Below are positions 41,818-51,106 of a DNA stretch of 64,000 bases, piece by piece (position 1 is the first letter of the stretch; each line of letters opens with the position of its first letter). The position numbers were made by a program, and so were the translations under genes. Below the pieces are notes generated by a model that ran no database searches, was not told where the DNA came from, and worked only from the letters and a program-made list of their open reading frames with translations. Source of the stretch: Nocardioides bruguierae. GTDB lineage: Bacteria > Actinomycetota > Actinomycetes > Propionibacteriales > Nocardioidaceae. Where the stretch lies: the NCBI RefSeq assembly GCF_023656415.1, contig NZ_JAMOIL010000022.1, forward strand, positions 1 to 64,000. Direction: 5' to 3'.

Positions 41818-42056
41818 GCGCGCCCCGCGTCACCGTCTACTCCCGCCCCGGCTGCCACCTGTGCGAGGTGGCGCACGAGACCGTCGCGGCGGTGTGCGCC
41901 GAGACCGGCGAGGAGTACGAGGTCGTGATGATCGACGACGACCCCGCGCTGGTCGAGCGGTTCACCGACGAGGTGCCGGTGACGTTCGTCGACGGCCGCC
42001 AGCACGACTTCTGGCGGGTGGACCCCGTCCGCCTGCGGGCCGCGCTCGCGCGCTGA
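41814..42056 (+). CDS. Glutaredoxin-like protein
   Basis: An 80-residue thioredoxin fold with the active-site sequence YSRPGCHLCEVA (CxxC) at residues 9-20 and the cis-Pro loop VPVTFVDGRQ near residue 54. It is of the DUF836/glutaredoxin-like type (Rv0508 equivalent), a small dithiol oxidoreductase. GTG at 41814 overlaps the TGA of the ligase gene. It ends 189 bp before rex and is followed by a hairpin at 42088-42105. Confidence 0.88.
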   Translation: MSAPRVTVYSRPGCHLCEVAHETVAAVCAETGEEYEVVMIDDDPALVERFTDEVPVTFVDGRQHDFWRVDPVRLRAALAR

Positions 42057-42087
42057 CCCACCCCGGCCCGTGGGCGGCCACCCCCCT

Positions 42088-42105
42088 GCGGACGCCCACG
42101 TCCGC
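42088..42105 (+). terminator. Hairpin terminator before the rex promoter
   Basis: GCGGACG (42088-42094) and CGTCCGC (42099-42105) form a 7-bp perfect stem with loop CCCA, between the glutaredoxin gene and the rex promoter. Confidence 0.5.
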
Positions 42106-42143
42106 CTGTGGTAGCCCGTCGGCTGAGACCGGGGCCACTCATT

Positions 42144-42172
42144 TTGTTCCTGCGTTCACGAACTCCTACAGT
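42144..42172 (+). promoter_or_regulatory. rex-hem promoter with a Rex-type operator
   Basis: TTGTTCC-TGCG-TTCACGA (42144-42161) matches the Rex operator form TTGTGAA-N4-TTCACAA in its right half and partly in its left half. The first six bases TTGTTC act as the -35 box, and TACAGT (42167-42172) as -10 with a 17-bp spacer. A Rex dimer bound here would cover the -35, giving autoregulation by NADH/NAD as described for Streptomyces. Confidence 0.65.
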
Positions 42173-42245
42173 GATCGGGCCGTAGCGGCGACCGGGGGGT
42201 CAGCAGAGACCCTCCCAGCACGCGCGGCTGGCAGGGAGTGAGCAC

Positions 42246-42938
42246 GTGTCGGAACGGACCCCCGCGGAGGCGAGCCGGGACATCCCGGAGGCCACCGTCG
42301 CGCGGCTGCCGCTCTACCTGCGTGCACTCACCGCCCTGGCCGACGCCGGCACCGCACGCTGCTCCTCCGAGGACCTCGCGGCCGCGGCGGGCGTGACCTC
42401 CTCCAAGCTGCGCAAGGACCTCTCCTACCTGGGCAGCTACGGCACCCGGGGCGTCGGCTACGAGGTGGAGTTCCTGCGCCACCAGATCGCCCGGGAGATC
42501 GGCCAGACCCAGGACCACCACGTGGTCATCGTGGGCATCGGCAACCTGGGCCAGGCGCTGGCCAGCTTCTCCGGCTTCCGCAGCCGCGGCTTCCGCGTCG
42601 TGGCGCTGCTGGACGCGGCCCCCGCGCGCCAGGGCGACGAGGTCGCCGGCCTGGTCGTGCGGCCCTTCGAGGACCTCGCCGCGGTGGTCGCCGAGCACCG
42701 CGTCACCATCGCCGTCGTCGCCACCCCGGCGCACGCGGCCCAGGACGTCGCCGACGCACTCGTCGCCGCCGGCGTCCGCAACATCCTGAACTTCGCGCCG
42801 ACCGTGCTCTCCGTCCCCGACGACGTGGACGTGCGCAAGGTCGACCTCTCGATCGAGCTCCAGATCCTGGCCTACCACGAGCAGCGCAAGGCGTCGGCCG
42901 AGGTCGAGGAGCCGGACATGGAGAGGGGACTCGCTTGA
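42246..42938 (+). CDS. rex: Redox-sensing transcriptional repressor Rex
   Basis: A 230-residue protein. The N-terminal winged helix (EATVARLPLYLRALTALADA, then VTSSKLRKDLSYLGSYGTRGVGYEV) binds operators, and a Rossmann domain with VVIVGIGNLGQALASF near residue 93 senses the NADH/NAD ratio. High NADH releases Rex from DNA. The GTG at 42246 follows AGGGAG. hemA starts within its stop codon, so rex heads the rex-hemA-hemC-hemD operon, linking heme supply to respiratory state. Confidence 0.95.
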   Translation: MSERTPAEASRDIPEATVARLPLYLRALTALADAGTARCSSEDLAAAAGVTSSKLRKDLSYLGSYGTRGVGYEVEFLRHQIAREIGQTQDHHVVIVGIGNLGQALASFSGFRSRGFRVVALLDAAPARQGDEVAGLVVRPFEDLAAVVAEHRVTIAVVATPAHAAQDVADALVAAGVRNILNFAPTVLSVPDDVDVRKVDLSIELQILAYHEQRKASAEVEEPDMERGLA

Positions 42939-44293
42939 GCGTCCTCGTCGTGGGGATCTCCCACAACACCGCACCCGTCTCGCTGCTGGAGCGGGTCACC
43001 GCCGCCGACGGCGACTCGCTGCACGAGCTGGTGAAGCAGGCCGCCGGGTGCGGCCACGTCACCGAGGCCGCCGTCATCTCGACGTGCAACCGGCTCGAGC
43101 TCTACGCCGACGTCGACCGGTTCCACGGCTCCGTGGAGGAGCTCAGCAGCCTGCTGGTCGGCCGCGCGGGGGAGCGGACCGAGGCGATCCTCCCGCACCT
43201 GTACGTGCACTACGACGACGGCGCCGTCTCCCACCTCTTCCAGGTGGCCGCCGGGCTGGACTCCATGGCCGTCGGCGAGGGCCAGATCCTCGGCCAGACC
43301 CGCGAGGCGCTGCGGCTGGGCCAGGAGCTCGGCACCGTCGGCCCCGCCCTGAACTCGCTGTTCCAGCAGGCGCTGCGGGTCGGCAAGCGCAGCCGCGCCG
43401 AGACCGACATCGACCGCGCCGCCCCCACGCTCGTCGGGGCCGCGCTGGAGCAGGCCGGGGCCGCGCTCCCCGCCGACGCCGCGGACGGGTCGGGCATGCT
43501 CGCCGGCGTCGCCACCGCCGTCCTCGGCGCCGGTGCGATGGCCGGCCTGGCCACCGCCACCGTCCACCGCGAGGGCGTGCGCGACCTGGTCGTCATCAAC
43601 CGCACCCCGGCCCGCGCCGAGCGCCTCGCCGAGACCTACGGCGGGCGGCCCGCCCCGGTCGACGCGCTCGAGGCCGAGCTCGCCCGGGTCGACCTTCTGG
43701 TCACCTGCACCGGCTCCACCGGCGCGGTGGTCACCGCCGACATGCTCCGCCGGGCCCGCCCCGACGGCCGTCCGCTCACCGTGATCGACCTGGCGCTCCC
43801 GCACGACGTGGAGCCCACCGCCGGCGCCGTGCCGGGCGTGACGCTGGTGAACCTGGCGTCCCTGGCCGCCGAGGTGCACGGCTCGGACGCCGCCGCGGAG
43901 ATCGCCGCCGTCCGCGAGATCGTCACCCAGGAGGTCGCGGCGTTCCTCACCGCGCGCCGCCAGGCGTCGGTCACGCCCACCGTCGTCGCCCTGCGCACCA
44001 TGGCCACCTCGCTGGTGGAGGCCGAGATGGCCCGCCTCGAGGGCAAGCTGCCCGACCTCGACGAGCACACGCGCGGCGAGGTGCTGCACACCGTGCGCCG
44101 CGTCGTCGACAAGCTGCTGCACGAGCCGACCGTCCGCGTCCGCGAGCTGGCCAACACCGACGGGGCCGTCTCCTACGCCGCCGCGCTGGCCGACCTGTTC
44201 GCGCTCGACCCCGACTCGGTCACCGCCGTCACCCGCCCCGACGTGCCCGACGCGACCGTCAGCCGCACTGAGCACCGGGGGAGCCAGGCATGA
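42935..44293 (+). CDS. hemA: Glutamyl-tRNA reductase
   Basis: A 452-residue enzyme for the first committed step of tetrapyrrole synthesis: NADPH reduction of glutamyl-tRNA to glutamate-1-semialdehyde. VVGISHNTAPVSLLER is at the N-terminus, the catalytic Cys in VISTCNRLELYADV near residue 50, MAVGEGQILGQTREAL near residue 110 and VAVLGAGAMAGLA near residue 190. A TTG at 42935 overlapping the rex stop (TTGA) is the start, implying translational coupling. An insert between the catalytic and nucleotide domains (AGAALPADAADGSGMLAG) is short. Confidence 0.96.
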   Translation: MSVLVVGISHNTAPVSLLERVTAADGDSLHELVKQAAGCGHVTEAAVISTCNRLELYADVDRFHGSVEELSSLLVGRAGERTEAILPHLYVHYDDGAVSHLFQVAAGLDSMAVGEGQILGQTREALRLGQELGTVGPALNSLFQQALRVGKRSRAETDIDRAAPTLVGAALEQAGAALPADAADGSGMLAGVATAVLGAGAMAGLATATVHREGVRDLVVINRTPARAERLAETYGGRPAPVDALEAELARVDLLVTCTGSTGAVVTADMLRRARPDGRPLTVIDLALPHDVEPTAGAVPGVTLVNLASLAAEVHGSDAAAEIAAVREIVTQEVAAFLTARRQASVTPTVVALRTMATSLVEAEMARLEGKLPDLDEHTRGEVLHTVRRVVDKLLHEPTVRVRELANTDGAVSYAAALADLFALDPDSVTAVTRPDVPDATVSRTEHRGSQA

Positions 44294-45264
44294 GCGCCCC
44301 CGCCCTCCGCCTCGGGACCCGGCGCTCGCTGCTGGCCCGCACCCAGTCCGGCCACGTCGCCGACCTCGTCCGCGCGCGGCTCGGCCGCGAGGTCGAGCTG
44401 GTCGAGGTGACCACCGACGGCGACCGCAGCCAGGCGAGCAACACCAGCCTCGTGGGGTCGAGCTCCACCGGCGTCTTCGTCTCCGCGCTGCGCGACGCGC
44501 TGCTGGCCGACGAGGTCGACCTCGTCGTGCACTCCCTCAAGGACCTCCCCACCGCCCCGCACGCGGGCCTGGCGCTGGCGGCCGTGCCGACCCGCGAGGA
44601 CTCCCGCGACGTGCTGGTGGCGCGCGACGGCCTCACGCTCGGCGAGCTGCCCGTCGGCAGCCGCCTGGGCACCGGCTCGCCGCGACGCGCCGCCCAGGTG
44701 GCCGCGCTCGGGCTGGGCCTGGAGATCGTCCCGATCCGGGGCAACATCGACACCCGGGTCGGCAAGGTGACCGCGGGCGAGCTCGACGCCGTCGTCCTGG
44801 CCCGCGCGGGCCTGGCCCGGATCGACCGCCTCGACCTGGTCACCGAGACCCTCGACCCGCTCCAGGTGCTCCCCGCGCCGGGGCAGGGCGCGCTCGCGGT
44901 CGAGTGCCGCGAGTCCGACACCGACCTCGTCGCCGCCCTGGGCGAGCACCTGGACGACGCGGGCACCCGCGCCGCCGTGCTCGCCGAGCGCGCGGTGCTG
45001 GCCACGCTCGAGGGCGGCTGCTCCGCCCCGATCGGGGCGCTCGGCGAGGTCGTCGAGGGCGAGGACGGGGACGAGCTCTGGGTGAGAGCAGTGGCGCTCT
45101 CGCCCGACGGGGCGCTGTCGGTGCGCAGCTCTGCCGCCGGCCGCCTCGACGACGCCGTGGGCGTCGGCACCCGGCTCGGCGAGGAGATGCTCGCCGACGG
45201 GGCAGGACAGCTGGGCCAGCCAGGTCCGGTCGACACGCAGACAGAACAGGGTGAAGAACGATGA
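44290..45264 (+). CDS. hemC: Hydroxymethylbilane synthase (porphobilinogen deaminase)
   Basis: A 324-residue enzyme that polymerises four porphobilinogen units. LRLGTRRSLLARTQS is at the N-terminus, HSLKDLPTAPHAGL near residue 78, GTGSPRRAAQ near residue 126, PIRGNIDTRVGKV near residue 148 and the dipyrromethane-cofactor Cys in LEGGCSAPIGALG near residue 243. The ATG overlaps the hemA stop (ATGA). It is the third gene in the rex-led heme operon. Confidence 0.96.
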   Translation: MSAPALRLGTRRSLLARTQSGHVADLVRARLGREVELVEVTTDGDRSQASNTSLVGSSSTGVFVSALRDALLADEVDLVVHSLKDLPTAPHAGLALAAVPTREDSRDVLVARDGLTLGELPVGSRLGTGSPRRAAQVAALGLGLEIVPIRGNIDTRVGKVTAGELDAVVLARAGLARIDRLDLVTETLDPLQVLPAPGQGALAVECRESDTDLVAALGEHLDDAGTRAAVLAERAVLATLEGGCSAPIGALGEVVEGEDGDELWVRAVALSPDGALSVRSSAAGRLDDAVGVGTRLGEEMLADGAGQLGQPGPVDTQTEQGEER

Positions 45265-46901
45265 CGCGCACCAGCGAGTCCGCCACGCCTCACGGCTGGG
45301 TCTCGTTCGTCGGAAGCGGACCGGGTGACCCCGACCTGCTGACGGTCCGCGCCGTGGAGCTCCTCCGCGACTGCGAGGTCGTCGTCACCGAGGCGCCCGA
45401 GCAGGCCGAGATGGTCGCCCGGCTCCTGGGGACGCACCTCGACGAGGACGGCGAGGCCACGGGCCCGCTCGTCGTCGACGGGGGCTTCGGCGAGGACGGG
45501 CAGCCGCTCACGCACGCCGCCCGCGCCAAGGTCGTGCTCAAGCACGCCAAGAAGGGCCTCCGCGTCGTCCGCCTGCTCGGCGGCGACCCGTTCACGTACG
45601 CCTCCGGCCCCGAGGAGGCCCAGGCGGTCGCCAAGGCCGGCATCGGCTTCGAGATCGTCCCCGGCGTCTCCTCGGTCTCCGGCGTCCCGGCCTACGCGGG
45701 CATCCCGCTGACCACCCGCGACCACCGCGAGGTCACCGTCGTGACCTGCGACGGCACCGTGGACTGGTCCCGCTACGCCGACGACCGCACCCTCGTGCTG
45801 CTCTCCGGCGTCGGCCAGATCGGCGAGACCGCCAAGGCGCTCGTCGCCGCGGGCCGCCCGGCCTCCACCCCGGTGGCCGTCACCCGCGTCGGCACCACCA
45901 CCGAGCAGGCCACCGTCTGCTCCACGCTGGCCGACGTCGCCGAGGACGTCCGCGCCGCCCGTGTGGCCCCGCCCGCGATCATCGTGATCGGCCAGGTCGT
46001 CGGCCTGCGCGACACGCTCTCCTGGTTCGAGACCAAGCCGCTGTTCGGCTGGCGCGTCCTGGTGCCCCGCACCAAGGAGCAGGCCGGCACCCTGGTCACC
46101 CGCCTGCGCGGCTACGGCGCGGTGCCCGAGGAGGTGCCCACCATCTCGGTGGAGCCGCCCCGCAACCCGCAGCAGATGGACAAGGCACTGCGTGGCCTCG
46201 TCGAGGGCCGCTACGAGTGGATCGCGTTCACCTCGGTCAACGCCGTGCGGGCCGTGCGCGAGAAGTTCGAGGAGTACGGCCTGGACGCCCGCTCCTTCTC
46301 CGGCCTCAAGATCGCCGCCGTCGGCCACAAGACCGCCGAGGCCATCGCCCAGTGGGGCCTGCGCGCCGACCTGGTGCCCGAGTCCGAGCAGTCCTCCGTG
46401 GGCCTGCTCGAGGACTGGCCCGAGTACGACGAGGACCTCGACCCGATCAACCGGGTCTTCCTGCCGCGCGCCGACATCGCCACCGAGACCCTGGCCGCCG
46501 GCCTCGTGGAGCTCGGCTGGGAGGTCGACGACGTCACCGCCTACCGCACCGTCCGGGCCGCCCCGCCGCCGGCGCCGACCCGCGAGGCGATCAAGACCGG
46601 CAAGTTCGACGCGGTCGTGTTCACCTCGTCCTCGACGGTGCGCAACCTGGTCGGTATCGCCGGCAAGCCGCACGCCTCGACGATCATCGCCTGCATCGGG
46701 CCCGCCACCGCCAAGACGGCGGAGGAGCACGGCCTGCGCGTGGACGTCATGGCGCCGAGCCCGAGCATCGAGGTGCTCACCGACGCGCTGGCCGACTTCG
46801 GCTCCGCCCGTCGTGCCTCGCTGGTCGAGCAGGGCCTGCCGGTCACCAAGCCGTCCGACCGCAAGCCGTCCGCGCGGCGCAAGGCCACGTCCTCCCGCTG
46901 A
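45261..46901 (+). CDS. hemD: Fused uroporphyrinogen-III methyltransferase and uroporphyrinogen-III synthase
   Basis: A 546-residue fusion. Residues about 10-250 form the SUMT/CobA methyltransferase (FVGSGPGDPDLLTVRAVELL; VVRLLGGDPFTYASGPEEA; EIVPGVSSVSGVPAYAGIPL), and residues about 265-520 form HemD (GWRVLVPRTKEQAGTLVTRL; IAFTSVNAVRAV; VVFTSSSTVRNLVG). The HemD half closes the ring to uroporphyrinogen III, and the SUMT half diverts it to siroheme or corrinoids. The ATG overlaps the hemC stop by four bases. Such fusions are usual in actinobacteria. Confidence 0.95.
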   Translation: MTRTSESATPHGWVSFVGSGPGDPDLLTVRAVELLRDCEVVVTEAPEQAEMVARLLGTHLDEDGEATGPLVVDGGFGEDGQPLTHAARAKVVLKHAKKGLRVVRLLGGDPFTYASGPEEAQAVAKAGIGFEIVPGVSSVSGVPAYAGIPLTTRDHREVTVVTCDGTVDWSRYADDRTLVLLSGVGQIGETAKALVAAGRPASTPVAVTRVGTTTEQATVCSTLADVAEDVRAARVAPPAIIVIGQVVGLRDTLSWFETKPLFGWRVLVPRTKEQAGTLVTRLRGYGAVPEEVPTISVEPPRNPQQMDKALRGLVEGRYEWIAFTSVNAVRAVREKFEEYGLDARSFSGLKIAAVGHKTAEAIAQWGLRADLVPESEQSSVGLLEDWPEYDEDLDPINRVFLPRADIATETLAAGLVELGWEVDDVTAYRTVRAAPPPAPTREAIKTGKFDAVVFTSSSTVRNLVGIAGKPHASTIIACIGPATAKTAEEHGLRVDVMAPSPSIEVLTDALADFGSARRASLVEQGLPVTKPSDRKPSARRKATSSR

Positions 46902-46967
46902 CCCACCCGCCGAGTCGGCAGCAGCCTTCAGCAGAACCGTGAAAGGTGCTGCCGACTCGGCGGTGGG
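46902..46967 (+). repeat. Second long inverted-repeat element, between hemD and hemB
   Basis: A perfect 15-bp core GCCGAGTCGGCAGCA (46909-46923) pairs with TGCTGCCGACTCGGC (46947-46961). The stem is extended outward by CCCACC/GGTGGG with one bulged base, and the loop is about 23 nt. It begins at the hemD stop. It could terminate or attenuate transcription into hemB; its outer CCCACC...GGTGGG arms resemble the palindrome at 15588. Confidence 0.8.
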
Positions 46968-47048
46968 CACCCCGCCGGTCCGGTCCGCACGGGCAACCGC
47001 ACGGGCCTCTCCGACGGGTCATCCCCGACCCCGAAGGAGCACTCCCCG

Positions 47049-48065
47049 ATGACCGACCCCGACGGCTACGCCCTGCGGCCCGCCCCCGGTGCGACCGCAC
47101 CCGTCGTCCGGCCCCGCCGCCTGCGCACCACCCCCGCGATGCGGGCGATGGTCCGTGAGCAGCAGGTCCGTGCCGGCCAGCTCATCCTGCCCGCGTTCGT
47201 CAGCGAGGCGCTGAGCGAGCCGAAGCCGATCTCCTCGATGCCCGGCGTCGTCCAGCACACGCAGGACACCCTCAAGCGTGCGGCCGCCGAGGCCGCCGAG
47301 GCCGGCATCGGCGGCATCATGCTGTTCGGCGTGCCCGCCGTCCGGGACGCGTGCGGCACCGCGGGCGTCGACCCCTCCGGCGTCCTCAACCTCGCGATCG
47401 AGAACGTCAAGGCCGAGGTCGGCGACGCGCTGACCGTGCAGGCCGACCTCTGCCTCGACGAGTTCACCGACCACGGCCACTGCGGCGTGCTGGCCGCCGA
47501 CGGCTCGGTCGACAACGACGCCACGCTCGCGATCTACGCCGACATGGCCCGCGCGCAGGCCGCGGCCGGGGTCGACGTCATCGGCCCCAGCGGCATGATG
47601 GACGGCCAGGTCGCCGTCATCCGCGACGCGCTCGACACCGCCGGGCACACCGACGTCGCGATCCTCGCCTACGGCGCGAAGTACGCCTCGGCCTTCTTCG
47701 GGCCCTTCCGCGAGGCGGTCGACTCGGCCCTGCAGGGCGACCGCCGCACCTACCAGCAGGACCCGGCCAACGCCCGCGAGGGCGTGCGCGAGACCGTGCT
47801 CGAGGTCGAGCAGGGCGCCGACATGGTCATGGTGAAGCCGGCCCTGGCCTACCTCGACGTGATCCGCCGCGTCCGCGACACCGTCGGCGTCCCGGTCGCG
47901 GCCTACAACATCTCGGGTGAGTACGCGATGGTCGAGGCGGCCGCCGCGAACGGCTGGATCGACCGGCAGGACGCGGTGCTCGAGACCCTCACCTCGATCC
48001 ACCGCGCCGGCGCCGACGTCATCCTGACCTACTGGGCCACCGAGGCCGCGGGCTGGCTGCGCTGA
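47049..48065 (+). CDS. hemB: Delta-aminolevulinic acid dehydratase (porphobilinogen synthase)
   Basis: A 338-residue enzyme that condenses two aminolevulinate molecules. The metal region reads [17 protein letters not shown] near residue 137, with two of the three zinc-binding Cys of the zinc-dependent type, a mixed pattern found in actinobacteria. The two active-site Lys are in [15 protein letters not shown] near residue 205 and [14 protein letters not shown] near residue 260. ATG at 47049 follows GAAGGAG. A long inverted repeat separates it from hemD. It converges with the transglycosylase gene. Confidence 0.96.
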   Translation: MTDPDGYALRPAPGATAPVVRPRRLRTTPAMRAMVREQQVRAGQLILPAFVSEALSEPKPISSMPGVVQHTQDTLKRAAAEAAEAGIGGIMLFGVPAVRDACGTAGVDPSGVLNLAIENVKAEVGDALTVQADLCLDEFTDHGHCGVLAADGSVDNDATLAIYADMARAQAAAGVDVIGPSGMMDGQVAVIRDALDTAGHTDVAILAYGAKYASAFFGPFREAVDSALQGDRRTYQQDPANAREGVRETVLEVEQGADMVMVKPALAYLDVIRRVRDTVGVPVAAYNISGEYAMVEAAAANGWIDRQDAVLETLTSIHRAGADVILTYWATEAAGWLR

Positions 48066-48080
48066 GGATCGTGCCGGGGA

Positions 48081-49382
48081 TCAGGGGTTGAGCAGCCCCT
48101 GGATGCAGGCCTCCAGCTCGTTCGCGGCCGTCAGCGGGTTGTCGATGACGCCCTCGAGCGTGCACTGGGCCAGAGCCTCTGCGCGGGTGAGCGTCTCGTC
48201 GACCGGGTCGACGCCCGTGGAGGGCACGGCCGAGGCCACGTCCTCGACGACCTCGCCCACGGCCTCGCCGGCGCTGCTGGGCGCGGTGGTGTCGACCGGG
48301 GTGTCGTTGCCCGAGGAGCCGCCCGACCCGCCCTGGCCGCCCTGGCTCCCGCCCCCGCTCGGCGTCGGGGACGAGGAGGGCGCGGGCGCCGAGGGGGCGG
48401 AGGACGAGCCCGAGCCACCGGAGGACGAGGCGGGCTGAGTGCCCTTGCCGCCCTGGTCGCCGCCGCTGCCGGCGACCGGCTGCGGCTCGGGCAGCGCCTG
48501 GATCAGGTCGCCGCCACGCACCGAGGTGGGGACGGCGGAGTAGTCGCCGGCCGCGTAGGAGTCCATGATCTCCAACACCAGGTCGACGTACTCGTCGCTG
48601 TGGTTGTAGCGGTACACGGCCTCGCGCAGCCCGCTGGTGGTGCCGAGGTCGGTGTCGCCGGCGCACAGGTACACGCCGGCGGCCAGCGCCGCGTCGTCGA
48701 TGTCCTGCGGGTCGCGGCGGTCGTCCCCGTCCGCGTCGACGCCCACCAGCGACCAGGTGGACGGGATGAACTGCATCGGCCCGACGGCCCGGTCGAGGCC
48801 GGTGTCGCCGTCGAGGCGTCCCTTGTCGGTGTCCTCGACGCGGGTGGTGCCGCCGGCGCCGGTCAGGCGCGGGCCGAGGATGCCCGGACGGGCCACGCCG
48901 TCGGCGTCCAGCACGTTGCCGCCGTAGCGGCCGTGGTCGGACTCGACGCGGCCGATGGCGCCCAGGAGCGTCCAGTCCAGGCGGCAGCCGGCGTCGGCCG
49001 CGCCCATGATGCTCTCGGCCCGCTGGTAGGCCACGAGGGCCGCGTCGGGGATCGCGGCGCTCGAGGTCGAGGCCGCGGTGGCACGGGCGCTGCGGCTGGC
49101 CAGCGCGGTGGAGCTGGAGCGCCGCGAGGAGACGGTGGCCGGGTCGCGCAGCACCGCGGAGGGCAGCGAGGTGCCGTCGGGCAGGACGCCCTCGGTGGCG
49201 GTCTCGGACTCCGGGGTCGTCTGCGCGGTCAGGGTCGGGCCGGCGTAGGTGGCCGGGTTGACCAGCGCGGCGGTGACCGCGGCGGAGACGATGCCCAGCG
49301 GCACCAGCGCGGTGACCCGCTGCCAGGTGGTGCGCTCGCCGGACGTGCGTCGTCGGCCGCCGGTCGGCGTGCCCTGCGTCAT
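48081..49382 (-). CDS. Secreted lytic murein transglycosylase
   Basis: A 433-residue exported protein. A signal/membrane segment lies at about residues 26-45 (ALVPLGIVSAAVTAALVNPA). The SLT/MltB-like domain spans about 110-300, with the catalytic Glu in LLGAIGRVESDHGRYGGN near residue 140 and GPMQFIPSTWSLVGVDADGD near residue 197. A Gly/Ser/Pro linker follows, then a tail with AGEAVGEVVEDVASAV and two Cys that could form a disulfide. It cleaves peptidoglycan glycan strands. ATG at 49382 follows GGGAGAACC. Confidence 0.88.
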   Translation of the reverse strand: MTQGTPTGGRRRTSGERTTWQRVTALVPLGIVSAAVTAALVNPATYAGPTLTAQTTPESETATEGVLPDGTSLPSAVLRDPATVSSRRSSSTALASRSARATAASTSSAAIPDAALVAYQRAESIMGAADAGCRLDWTLLGAIGRVESDHGRYGGNVLDADGVARPGILGPRLTGAGGTTRVEDTDKGRLDGDTGLDRAVGPMQFIPSTWSLVGVDADGDDRRDPQDIDDAALAAGVYLCAGDTDLGTTSGLREAVYRYNHSDEYVDLVLEIMDSYAAGDYSAVPTSVRGGDLIQALPEPQPVAGSGGDQGGKGTQPASSSGGSGSSSAPSAPAPSSSPTPSGGGSQGGQGGSGGSSGNDTPVDTTAPSSAGEAVGEVVEDVASAVPSTGVDPVDETLTRAEALAQCTLEGVIDNPLTAANELEACIQGLLNP

Positions 49383-49724
49383 GGTGGTTCTCCCTCGTCC
49401 TGCTGGTGCCGGCCCGCGTCGTCGCGGGGAGCACGTGTGTCGCGGTGCCGGCCGGTCGGGCCGGGCACCGTCCTCTCCTACCCGTGCTGAGACCAACGAC
49501 ACATGCGGGTCGACGTTACGGGTCGGTAACCCGACCTCGCCTCGGCCGATCGGTCAGACCTGCCTGGCCCGCCCGGTGGTGGCCGGTCGCGGTCCCCGGG
49601 CGGGCCCGCGTCCTCAGAGCCCGCTCAGTGGTGTCTCACGAGGCTCTCAGCCCCCGTGGGCACCACCGGTGACGAGGCGTGGGAGCGATTCGCAGCGCTG
49701 GGCGGCGCCTTGCACAATGACGGG
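49383..49724. other. 342-bp divergent intergenic region, transglycosylase/hemL
   Basis: No gene is supported here. Visible signals are a GGTCGG-TAAC-CCGACC dyad at about 49522-49537, and a -10-like CACAAT (49713-49718) with TTCGCA (49689-49694) that would start hemL transcription at its GTG. I looked for c-di-AMP (ydaO) riboswitch motifs on the transglycosylase side and did not find them. Confidence 0.5.
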
Positions 49725-51077
49725 GTGTCCTCCACGCCGCAGACCCCTGCCCAGCCGGTGACGACCCTCGCGACCCAGGCCTCCGCCGACCTCTTCGAGC
49801 GGGCCCGCACGGTCACCCCCGGCGGCGTGAACTCGCCGGTGCGCGCGTTCAACGCGGTCGGCGGCACGCCCCGGTTCATCCGCTCGGCGAAGGGTGCCTG
49901 GCTCACCGACGTCGACGGCAACGACTACGTCGACCTCATCTGCTCCTGGGGCCCGATGCTGCTGGGCCACGCGCACCCCGAGGTCCAGGCCGCGGTCGCG
50001 GACGCCGTCGCCCGCGGCACGTCCTACGGCACGCCCACCGTGCCCGAGGTGGAGCTGGCCGAGGAGATGGTCGCCCGCACCCCGGTCGAGAAGATCCGCT
50101 TCGTCTCCTCCGGTACCGAGGCGACGATGAGCGCCATCCGCCTCGCGCGCGGCTTCACCGGCCGCGACGTGGTCGTGAAGTTCGCCGGCTGCTACCACGG
50201 TCACGTCGACGCGCTGCTGGCCAGCGCCGGGTCGGGCCTGGCCACGTTCGCCGTGCCGGGCACGCCGGGCGTGCCGGCGTCCTCGACCGAGCTGACCCTC
50301 GTGCTGCCCTACAACGACCGGCAGGCGGTGCTCGACGTCTTCGCCGAGCACGGCTCCCGGATCGCCTGCGTCATCACCGAGGCCGCCGCCGGCAACATGG
50401 GCGTCGTGCCCCCGGAGCCGGGCTTCAACCAGTTCCTCGCGCAGACCTGCCGCGAGAACGGCGCGCTGTTCGTCTCGGACGAGGTGATGACCGGCTTCCG
50501 CGCCTCCAAGGAGGGCCAGTGGGGCCTGGACGGCAAGGTCGAGGGCTGGGTGCCCGACCTCGTCACCTTCGGCAAGGTGATGGGCGGCGGGTTCCCCGCG
50601 GCCGCGTTCGGCGGCCGCGCCGACGTCATGGCCTCCCTCTCGCCCGAGGGGCCCGTCTACCAGGCCGGCACGCTGTCGGGTAACCCCGTCGCCACCACCG
50701 CCGGCCTCACCACCCTGCGCCTGGCCACCGACGAGGTCTACGCCCACATCGGCTCCGCGGCCGACGTCATCAAGACCGCCGCGTCCGAGGCGCTCACCGC
50801 AGCCGGGGTCACGCACACCGTGCAGTCCACCGGCACCATGTTCTCGGTGTTCTTCTGCGAGGGCCCGGTGAAGGACTTCGCGGACGCCTCGCGCACCGAC
50901 TCGGCCGCGTACAAGGCCTTCTTCCACTCCATGCTCGACTCCGGCGTCTACCTGCCGCCGTCGGCCTACGAGGCGTGGTTCCTGTCCTCCGCCCACGACG
51001 ACCGCGCCGTCCAGCACGTGCTCGACGCGCTGCCCGCCGCCGCGCGGGCCGCCGCGGCCGCCGGCCAGGACGCCTGA
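49725..51077 (+). CDS. hemL: Glutamate-1-semialdehyde 2,1-aminomutase
   Basis: A 450-residue PLP enzyme that converts glutamate-1-semialdehyde to 5-aminolevulinate. [21 protein letters not shown] is near residue 27, the PLP-binding Lys in [19 protein letters not shown] near residue 283, and [19 protein letters not shown] near residue 125. GTG at 49725 is six bases after a -10-like CACAAT, suggesting a leaderless message; a longer frame upstream is not conserved. It heads a co-oriented run with a phosphatase and the cytochrome-c maturation genes. Confidence 0.95.
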   Translation: MSSTPQTPAQPVTTLATQASADLFERARTVTPGGVNSPVRAFNAVGGTPRFIRSAKGAWLTDVDGNDYVDLICSWGPMLLGHAHPEVQAAVADAVARGTSYGTPTVPEVELAEEMVARTPVEKIRFVSSGTEATMSAIRLARGFTGRDVVVKFAGCYHGHVDALLASAGSGLATFAVPGTPGVPASSTELTLVLPYNDRQAVLDVFAEHGSRIACVITEAAAGNMGVVPPEPGFNQFLAQTCRENGALFVSDEVMTGFRASKEGQWGLDGKVEGWVPDLVTFGKVMGGGFPAAAFGGRADVMASLSPEGPVYQAGTLSGNPVATTAGLTTLRLATDEVYAHIGSAADVIKTAASEALTAAGVTHTVQSTGTMFSVFFCEGPVKDFADASRTDSAAYKAFFHSMLDSGVYLPPSAYEAWFLSSAHDDRAVQHVLDALPAAARAAAAAGQDA

Positions 51078-51106
51078 GCAGCACCGAGAGACAGAGGGGG
51101 AGAGCC

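Noticed and set aside
49383-49560. c-di-AMP (ydaO) riboswitch before the transglycosylase gene
   Set aside because: Such riboswitches often precede cell-wall hydrolases in actinobacteria, but the conserved motifs are not present here.
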